From NCBI RefSeq assembly GCF_026109735.1, contig NZ_CP069620.1, positions 744,001 to 808,000 on the forward strand: a stretch of 64,000 nucleotides of DNA. The letters run 5' to 3'. Both the position numbers and the translations under genes were made by a program. The notes beneath the pieces are model-generated. The model was not told where the DNA came from. It was given only the letters and a program-made list of their open reading frames with translations, and did not search any database. The stretch comes from Salinimicrobium tongyeongense. Lineage in GTDB: Bacteria; Bacteroidota; Bacteroidia; Flavobacteriales; Flavobacteriaceae. Below, piece after piece: positions 58,942-64,000 of this stretch (position 1 is the first letter of the stretch; every line of letters begins with the position of its first letter).

Positions 58942-59414
58942 CAGGCTGTTTTTCTTTGTCTTTGTTCCCTAAAATATTTTAACGGCACCCATAACATTCC
59001 GAAGCATTCCCCGTCGTCTTTGCCAATGTGTTTGTGGTGCATTTTATGCGCGCGGCGAATGGCTTTAAAATATGCATTATCTGCCTTGCGCAGCAGCTTG
59101 AACCTTTGATGAATAAAGATGTCGTGAACAAAGAAGTATGCCATCCCGTACAAAGTGATCCCCAGGCCTATCCAGAAAAGAAAGTTATAGCCTGCTTCCA
59201 TGCCCAGGTAAAGGCAAAGAATGCCGGGAATTGCGAAAATGAGGAAGAAGAAATCGTTGTGTTCAAAAAAGCCTTTTGACTCTTTTTTGTGGTGATCTTT
59301 GTGGAGGGTCCAGAGCACCCCGTGCATGATATATTTATGGGTAAACCAGGCGACCCCTTCCATGGCAAGAAAAGACGCCAGAACGATAAGAAAATTTATA
59401 AGTATTGTTTCCAT
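58941..59414 (-). CDS. crtZ: Beta-carotene hydroxylase CrtZ
   Basis: The 157-residue membrane diiron hydroxylase converts beta-carotene to zeaxanthin. All histidine clusters are present: HKYIMHG (about residue 26), HKDHHKKESKG (about 38), HDIFIHQRF (about 97) and HKMHHKHIGK (about 122). Hydrophobic segments lie between them. Its stop overlaps the cyclase ATG by one base; 40 bases separate it from the upstream secreted-protein gene. Confidence 0.93.
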   Translation of the reverse strand: METILINFLIVLASFLAMEGVAWFTHKYIMHGVLWTLHKDHHKKESKGFFEHNDFFFLIFAIPGILCLYLGMEAGYNFLFWIGLGITLYGMAYFFVHDIFIHQRFKLLRKADNAYFKAIRRAHKMHHKHIGKDDGECFGMLWVPLKYFREQRQRKTA

Positions 59415-59454
59415 AATCTTTTATTGTTAGTCCAATTTACTGAATTTCAACCGG

Positions 59455-59949
59455 CTAATCCAATTTTTCTTTTTCTGCGGAAGTGAGGCCTTTTGAAGTT
59501 TTGAGGTAATTGATGATCATTTTTTGAAGCACCGCATCTTTGATCTTGCCTACCCCGTTAAGCAACAGGCGTTTGTCTTCCTCGAGATTATCTCTGTAGC
59601 CCAGAAAACCCGGGGCTTCGGCCTGAACGGCAAACCTCAGAAACCGGAGTTCGAGGTTATCTTTATCGGCTGCAATAGCAGAACCCAGGATTTCCTTGCC
59701 TTTATTAAAATGTGACATCTTCTTAAAAGGGTTGCCCACATGCTTGGCCATCATCATGTGCCCGGCAGCTTTGTAGCCCATCATCACAGGATTCGTAAAA
59801 GCATTTGCTTCTGAAATCTTCAAAAGTCTCTTTGCCGCCGCTTCACTTTCTACCGCCCGGCTGTACTGGCTTCTCGCTTCTGAAAGCTCTTTTTCCTGCG
59901 CAAAGATTCCGCCGGTTACCAGCAGTAAGATCATCATAATATTTCTCAA
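59455..59949 (-). CDS. Unknown secreted protein inside the carotenoid operon
   Basis: The 164-residue protein has a signal peptide (IMMILLLVTGGIFA before QEKEL) and a wholly helical mature part (SEARSQYSRAVESEAAAKRLLK, shown in part; AYKAAGHMMMAKHVGNPFKKMSHFNKG and so on) resembling a tetratricopeptide-like helical bundle. It is probably periplasmic. It begins within the crtB stop (ATGA overlap of 4 bases), so it is translated with crtB, and precedes crtZ. No known carotenoid enzyme resembles it; a role in pigment handling or assembly is only a guess. Confidence 0.8.
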   Translation of the reverse strand: MRNIMMILLLVTGGIFAQEKELSEARSQYSRAVESEAAAKRLLKISEANAFTNPVMMGYKAAGHMMMAKHVGNPFKKMSHFNKGKEILGSAIAADKDNLELRFLRFAVQAEAPGFLGYRDNLEEDKRLLLNGVGKIKDAVLQKMIINYLKTSKGLTSAEKEKLD

Positions 59950-60782
59950 ACCATTCTCATTTTACATTCCAACAAACTATTGATCATCAAACCAACCTTT
60001 CTCCCATTGTTTATTCTTATCCTGCCTGAAAGTACCCGTTTTGCCGGCAGTCTTTTGATCTTTTTGAACAAAGATTGGTAATAGACATAAGCGAGATAAA
60101 CACCGCCTTTTGATGAAGCCGGCAGCATTTTAATACCTTCAAGCGCAATTCTGAAGTCTTCTTCAATTTCCTGTTCGATTTGTTTTTTAGCTTCCACCGA
60201 GAAGTTCTCCATATCAACACCCGGAAAGTAAGTTCTGCCCAGTACGTGATAATCGTCTTTAAGGTCGCGTAAAAAGTTCACTTTTTGAAAGGCGGCACCA
60301 AGTTTCATCGCATAAGGTTTAAGCTGTGCAAACATCTCTTTATCGCCGTCTGTAAAGACATGAAGGCACATAAGCCCCACCACCTCGGCCGATCCTAAAA
60401 TATACTGCTGGTATTTTTCATCGGTATAATCCACTTTTTGAAGATCCATTTCCATGCTCTGTAAAAAAGTTTCTATAAGCTGCGTATCTATATCGTACTG
60501 ATGCACCACCTCCTGGAAAGAATTAAGGATAGGGTTTGTCGAGATCTTAAACTGGAGAGCTTCATAAGTATCTTCACGAAATTTTTTAAGAAGGTATTCC
60601 TGGTCAAAGCCTTCAAAACTGTCTACGATCTCATCGGCAACTCTCACAAATCCGTAGATAGCGTAAATAGGGTCACGCAGCCGGTTGTGCAAAAAATAGA
60701 TTCCAAGGGAAAAACTGGTACTGTAGGAGCGCGTAGTGAGGCGGCTCACCTGTACCGATAGATCATCATACAGTGACTTCAT
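59946..60782 (-). CDS. crtB: Phytoene synthase CrtB
   Basis: The 278-residue prenyl synthase condenses two geranylgeranyl diphosphates head to head into phytoene, the first committed step of C40 carotenoids. The two Asp-rich magnesium motifs are DEIVD (about residues 46-50) and DLKDD (about 172-176, in NFLRDLKDDYHVLGRTYFP). RSYSTSFSLG near the start is typical. Its first 17 bases overlap the end of crtI. No GGPP synthase (crtE) is in the cluster, so the precursor comes from elsewhere in the genome. Confidence 0.93.
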   Translation of the reverse strand: MKSLYDDLSVQVSRLTTRSYSTSFSLGIYFLHNRLRDPIYAIYGFVRVADEIVDSFEGFDQEYLLKKFREDTYEALQFKISTNPILNSFQEVVHQYDIDTQLIETFLQSMEMDLQKVDYTDEKYQQYILGSAEVVGLMCLHVFTDGDKEMFAQLKPYAMKLGAAFQKVNFLRDLKDDYHVLGRTYFPGVDMENFSVEAKKQIEQEIEEDFRIALEGIKMLPASSKGGVYLAYVYYQSLFKKIKRLPAKRVLSGRIRINNGRKVGLMINSLLECKMRMV

Positions 60783-62262
60783 ACTTCTTCTTTTTTAGTT
60801 CCTTAATAACTTGTTCTGCCGCAATTTTGCCCGAAATAAGCGAGGGGGGCACACCCGGCCCGGGAACGGTAAGTTGCCCTGCATAAAAAAGGTTACGGAG
60901 TTTTTTGTTCCTTATCTTGGGCTTTAAAATGGCAGTTTGTTGCAGGGTGTTGGCCAGCCCGTAAGCGTTCCCTTTATAGGAGTTGTAATCTTCAATAAAA
61001 TTGGAGACACAATAGCTCTCTTTATAATCGATATTTCGGGCAATTTTTCGTCCAATTTGCTTTTCCAGCCTCCTGATCATGATCTGAAAAAATTTCTCAC
61101 GAGTGGACTCTTCATCTTTTAAACCCGGTGCCAGAGGCATGAGCAGGAAAAGGTTTTCATGGCCTTTAGGAGCTACGTTATCATCGGTTCGAGAGGGGCA
61201 GCACACATAGAACAAAGGCTTTTTCGGCCATTTTGGCTCCTTATAGATCTCTACGGAATGATCGAAAAGATCTTCATCAAAAAAGAGGGTATGGTGCTCT
61301 AACTCCGGAATTCTTTCTGAAATTCCGAGGTAATAGATAAGACAGGAAGGGGCAAAAGTCTTCTTTTTCCAATATTTTTCGCTGTAATTCTGATGTTCCT
61401 TCTGAAGCAGTTTTTCTTCGACATGATGATAATCGGCAGCTGCGACCACAGCATCAAAATCTATTTTTTCTCCGTGTACTTTGAGGCCGTGTACGGTCTT
61501 ATCTGATGCGATGATCTGCTCTACGGGCGAATCATAATGAATTTGCACTCCTTTGGCCCGGGCAACTTTCACCATCGCCTCAATCACACTTCCAAAGCCA
61601 CCCTGCGGGTACCAGGTACCCAATTTGAGCCCGGCATAGTTCATAAGGCTGTAAAGAGCAGGTGTATCCTGGGGCATGGCACCCAGGAACAACACAGGAA
61701 ATTCCATGAGGGCAATAAGTTTGGGGTCCTGAAAATATTTGCGCACATGCTTGCTGAAGGAAGAAAAAACCTGCAACCGCATAGCACCTTTTATAAGGTC
61801 CAGATCTACGAATTCTGTAAGGGAAATCCCCGGCATATACACCAGCCTCTCCATACCCTGCTCGTATTTATACCGGGCTTCTTCCATGAATTTGTCGAGT
61901 TTGGCGGCACTTCCGGTTTCAATATTCTCAAAAAGCTCCCGTAACTGATTGTAATTTTCGGGTATGCTCAATTTTTCATTCTGCGGAAAAACAACCTCAA
62001 AAGAAGGATTTAGAAGGTCGAGTTTATAAAGATCCTGCACTTTGTACCCAAAGTCGCCAAAGAATTTTTCAAAAACATCGGGCATCCAGTACCAGCTTGG
62101 GCCCATGTCGAAAGTATAACCGCTGGAGGTTTTTAGCTGCCTGGCCCTTCCGCCTGCACTGCCATTTTTTTCAAACAGGTGCACCTCGTGCCCTGCTGCC
62201 CCCAGATAAGAAGCTGCACTCAAGCCTGAAAAACCTGCTCCTATAATTGCTATTTTTGACAT
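60766..62262 (-). CDS. crtI: Phytoene desaturase CrtI
   Basis: The 498-residue FAD-dependent desaturase converts phytoene to lycopene in four steps. The dinucleotide-binding motif IAIIGAGFSGLSAASYLG opens the protein, with EKNGSAGGRARQ after it; the C-terminal LRNLFYAGQLTVPGPGVPPSLISG is the carotenoid oxidase signature (shown in part). It lies two bases after the regulator gene and overlaps crtB by 17 bases, so regulator and enzyme are on one transcript. Confidence 0.94.
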   Translation of the reverse strand: MSKIAIIGAGFSGLSAASYLGAAGHEVHLFEKNGSAGGRARQLKTSSGYTFDMGPSWYWMPDVFEKFFGDFGYKVQDLYKLDLLNPSFEVVFPQNEKLSIPENYNQLRELFENIETGSAAKLDKFMEEARYKYEQGMERLVYMPGISLTEFVDLDLIKGAMRLQVFSSFSKHVRKYFQDPKLIALMEFPVLFLGAMPQDTPALYSLMNYAGLKLGTWYPQGGFGSVIEAMVKVARAKGVQIHYDSPVEQIIASDKTVHGLKVHGEKIDFDAVVAAADYHHVEEKLLQKEHQNYSEKYWKKKTFAPSCLIYYLGISERIPELEHHTLFFDEDLFDHSVEIYKEPKWPKKPLFYVCCPSRTDDNVAPKGHENLFLLMPLAPGLKDEESTREKFFQIMIRRLEKQIGRKIARNIDYKESYCVSNFIEDYNSYKGNAYGLANTLQQTAILKPKIRNKKLRNLFYAGQLTVPGPGVPPSLISGKIAAEQVIKELKKKKYEVTV

Positions 62263-62264
62263 CT

Positions 62265-63161
62265 TTAGGCTACTTTGATTTGTTTTAGTTCACGTTGCAG
62301 GTCTTCTACTTTTGCAATTTTCACCAGGTTCTCACTGGTCGAAATTTCTTCGGAATCTGTCGCCCTGCCTGCCACAAAAATCTTTCTTTGCCCTGCCACC
62401 TGCTTAAGCTGCTTTAGGTATGCTTCAATATATTCGGGTAAATTACAGCGCACCATGAAGAGTAACAGGTTCTCAATATGGAGATCATTAAGGCATTTCT
62501 CTACTGAAGCCAAAGGCACATTTGCCCCCAGGTAAATCACGTTTCTGCCCCTGCTCCTCAATAAAAAGTTGGAAAACAGAAGCCCAAGTTCATGAAATTC
62601 ATCTTCGGGTAAGAACAGCAACCAGGGTTCTCCCCCTTCTGTAGTTGCCGGCATGGAATCTATTGCGGTAAACATTTTTTGTCGCAAAAGATTGGAAATA
62701 AAATGCTCCTGGGAAGGAGGAATATCATCTACAGACCACATAAGGCCAATTCGATCTAACATGGGGCAAATAATTTCCATATACATCTTTTCAAGGCCAA
62801 ACTTTAAAAGGCAGTGAGAAAAGACCTTTTCAAAATTAGCTTCGTCATAGTCCATTCCGGCAGCAATAAGCTGGTTGATGAAATACTGATAATCATTCTC
62901 TACCCCGGCTTTTTTTTCATACTCCATTCTCATCCGGTAGAGTTCTTCATCACTAAGTGCACAGAGTTTGGAAATTTTATTTCCGGTAGGCAGTAAAGCA
63001 ACTATATTAAGTAGCCTTCGCAACTGCTCGCCGTCATAGTAGCGCGTATTCCCTTCAGATCGGTGAGGCTTAAGCGCATTATAGCGCTTCTCCCAAATAC
63101 GGATGGTATGAGGTTTTATTCCTGAAAACTGGGAAAGCTGACTTATGGAGAACTGATCCAT
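62265..63161 (-). CDS. CarH-like MerR regulator with B12-binding light-sensor domain
   Basis: The 298-residue regulator has an N-terminal MerR DNA-binding domain (SISQLSQFSGIKPHTIRIWEKRY; NTRYYDGEQLRRL, about residues 5-55), a B12-binding cap four-helix bundle and a cobalamin-binding Rossmann domain. Two motifs that contact the adenosyl group and cobalt in CarH are intact: W-x9-EH (W at about 145, EH in SQEHF) and ExHxxG (FHELG, about 190). CarH binds adenosylcobalamin in the dark, tetramerises and represses crt genes; light breaks the Co-C bond and releases DNA. It heads the crt-phr operon, implying autoregulation. A cobalamin-independent CarA-like or LitR role remains possible. Confidence 0.88.
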   Translation of the reverse strand: MDQFSISQLSQFSGIKPHTIRIWEKRYNALKPHRSEGNTRYYDGEQLRRLLNIVALLPTGNKISKLCALSDEELYRMRMEYEKKAGVENDYQYFINQLIAAGMDYDEANFEKVFSHCLLKFGLEKMYMEIICPMLDRIGLMWSVDDIPPSQEHFISNLLRQKMFTAIDSMPATTEGGEPWLLFLPEDEFHELGLLFSNFLLRSRGRNVIYLGANVPLASVEKCLNDLHIENLLLFMVRCNLPEYIEAYLKQLKQVAGQRKIFVAGRATDSEEISTSENLVKIAKVEDLQRELKQIKVA

Positions 63162-63215
63162 TGTTTAAATATTTTAACCCAAAATTAAACATAAAATGTT
63201 TTGATATATGTTAAT
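63162..63215. promoter_or_regulatory. Candidate operator of the CarH-like regulator
   Basis: Directly before the regulator ATG: TGTTTAA (63162-63168), TTAAACAT (63185-63192), ATGTTTTGA (63196-63204) and ATGTTAAT (63208-63215). AAACAT and ATGTTT form an inverted repeat with a 3-base spacer (63187-63201), and the third ATGTT copy is 12 bases on, close to the helical-turn spacing of CarH operators. Inferred from pattern and position only. Confidence 0.45.
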
Positions 63216-63344
63216 TCTGGATTAATATTACCGAAAAATATTTGTACACCCGGATATCCCCGATACCTGTACCGATCTAAATATATGAAAATAAGACTTT
63301 TGAAAGGAACAGACTTATCAAAAGAAATTTTGTAAAGGAATAAT

Positions 63345-63352
63345 TATCTTTG
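63345..63352 (+). promoter_or_regulatory. -7 box TATCTTTG before the 73-residue gene
   Basis: A perfect TAnnTTTG box 6 bases before the ATG at 63359. With transcription starting about 7 bases downstream the mRNA would be almost leaderless. Confidence 0.5.
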
Positions 63353-63358
63353 AGAAAT

Positions 63359-63580
63359 ATGAAACACACGAACAAAAGCCTGTTGCTAAAAGGGCTTAAA
63401 TTTCTCGCCGGCGCACTACCTCTAAGCTTTTTGGGGCCTGTAGTACTCTTTAGTTCCTTTAAAAACACAGATAACCCCTGGTTTCTCCCGGTTCTTTTTT
63501 TCGCATTGATCGCTATGGCCGCAGCCATTTACCTCATGTTTAAGGGAATAAACACCGTAATGAAAGCGCTGTTTGATTAG
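63359..63580 (+). CDS. Small two-helix membrane protein (DUF6095-like)
   Basis: The 73-residue protein has two membrane helices (about residues 10-30, LLLKGLKFLAGALPLSFLGP in part, and 44-63, VLFFALIAMAAAIYLMF) separated by FKNTDNPWF. This pattern matches my memory of the flavobacterial DUF6095 family; function unknown. The ATG at 63359 is used, not an in-frame TTG at 63350, because the -7 box overlaps the latter. Its stop codon overlaps a palindrome half site. Confidence 0.7.
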   Translation: MKHTNKSLLLKGLKFLAGALPLSFLGPVVLFSSFKNTDNPWFLPVLFFALIAMAAAIYLMFKGINTVMKALFD

Positions 63581-63595
63581 GTGTCAAAAATGACA
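63580..63595. repeat. Half site GGTGTCAAAAATGACA of the recurrent palindrome
   Basis: Identical over 16 bases to 16555-16570; its first G is the last base of the preceding TAG stop. The right arm is lost (ATTTAAAA instead). Confidence 0.7.
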
Positions 63596-63611
63596 ATTTA
63601 AAAATACTTTC

Positions 63612-64000
63612 TTGAAAAAATTACTCTTCTTCTCTTTGCTCCTCTCCTGCATTCCGCTGTGGGCACAGGAAACCCTTGTGATCAATGGCGTGGTAAAAGA
63701 CGCCCAAAATAACGAGACGCTGGCAGGGGTAAATATCCTTTTTCCTGAACTACAAACGGGAACCGTAACCAATGACTACGGATTTTACTCCATTAAGGTT
63801 CCTGCAGGCCGCCATAATATGGAGGTGTCTTACCTGGGATACCAGTCGGTTTCACAAAGGATAGATGTGCAAAAAGACATGAACCTGAACTTTCAGCTAA
63901 GTACGGCGGCGCAAGACCTGGAAGAGGTGGTGATCACCGGTGACAGTGAGCGGCTCAACATCAGAAAACCGGAAATGAGTGTGAATAAGCTTGAAATCGC
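63612..64000 (+). CDS. TonB-dependent receptor with carboxypeptidase-like domain (3' partial)
   Basis: The frame is open from the TTG at 63612 to the end of the window (129 codons). It encodes a signal peptide (KKLLFFSLLLSCIPLWA before QETLV), a carboxypeptidase regulatory-like beta-sandwich (INGVVKDAQNNETLAGVNI, GTVTNDYGFYSIKVPAG, VSYLGYQSV) and then the start of the plug region (DLEEVVITGDSERLN). This arrangement is typical of Bacteroidota TonB-dependent outer-membrane transporters. The barrel and any substrate clue lie outside the window. The 31-base gap and shared direction suggest possible co-transcription with the preceding small gene. Confidence 0.85.
   Translation, partial: MKKLLFFSLLLSCIPLWAQETLVINGVVKDAQNNETLAGVNILFPELQTGTVTNDYGFYSIKVPAGRHNMEVSYLGYQSVSQRIDVQKDMNLNFQLSTAAQDLEEVVITGDSERLNIRKPEMSVNKLEI

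Overview
The window reads as chromosome of a Flavobacteriaceae-type bacterium (phylum Bacteroidota), probably pigmented and marine or saline, near the Gramella / Salegentibacter / Salinimicrobium part of the family; this placement is inferred from gene content, not from a search. Support comes from type IX secretion (PorT plus giant proteins with C-terminal sorting domains), the short Bacteroidota primary sigma factor, the lipoprotein-type Omp85 protein TamL, many -7 boxes of the form TAnnTTTG, near absence of Shine-Dalgarno sequences, and a zeaxanthin-type carotenoid cluster. No tRNA, rRNA, CRISPR array, prophage or insertion sequence was seen.

Layout. 1-16.5 kb: two tandem paralogous giant secreted proteins, the first entering from outside the window and built on near-identical 273-bp HYR repeats, the second on 237-bp SprB-type repeats; both end in a LamG domain, a shared C-terminal half, an acidic linker and a type IX sorting domain. 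16.5-25.3 kb: housekeeping genes rsmG, desaturase, aspartate aminotransferase, trkH-trkA, ubiE-porT, and an SpoU-family methyltransferase. 25.3-41.3 kb: tamL, fbaA, accD, rpsO, pnp, a PepSY protein, rpoD, a BLUF photoreceptor, rpe, ypdA-like reductase, a CNNM protein and tex. 41.3-49.2 kb: selO, type II NADH dehydrogenase, an ECF sigma factor with its membrane partner, an acyltransferase, a Nudix hydrolase and a cyclophilin lipoprotein. 49.2-56.1 kb: an RDD gene divergent from a tightly packed SpoIIM - membrane protein - DUF4129 - DUF4350 - MoxR - DUF58 operon. 56.1-63.2 kb: one minus-strand, mostly overlapping operon: CarH-like B12 photoreceptor/repressor, crtI, crtB, an unknown secreted protein, crtZ, lycopene cyclase, a TspO/CrtK-like protein and a photolyase. 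The window ends in a TonB-dependent receptor that runs off the edge.

How they work together. The crt-phr operon is a self-contained light-defence module: a B12-dependent light sensor, an antioxidant pigment pathway and a DNA repair enzyme that uses light. A BLUF flavoprotein elsewhere in the window adds a blue-light input. PorT and the two giant cargo proteins belong to the same secretion system.

The least explained signals are non-coding. First, a family of palindromes with core AAAAATG-N-CATTTTT sits at or just after gene ends at several loci, sometimes as half sites. Second, three convergent intergenic regions hold DNA with a strict 7-base period (ATTCAGG, ACTGAGC, ATTGAAT, TTCTAAA and TTTGGAA words); two of them also carry a small covarying hairpin CRGATT-GYA-AATCYG. 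Third, rpoD carries a strong Shine-Dalgarno sequence in a genome that otherwise does without one.
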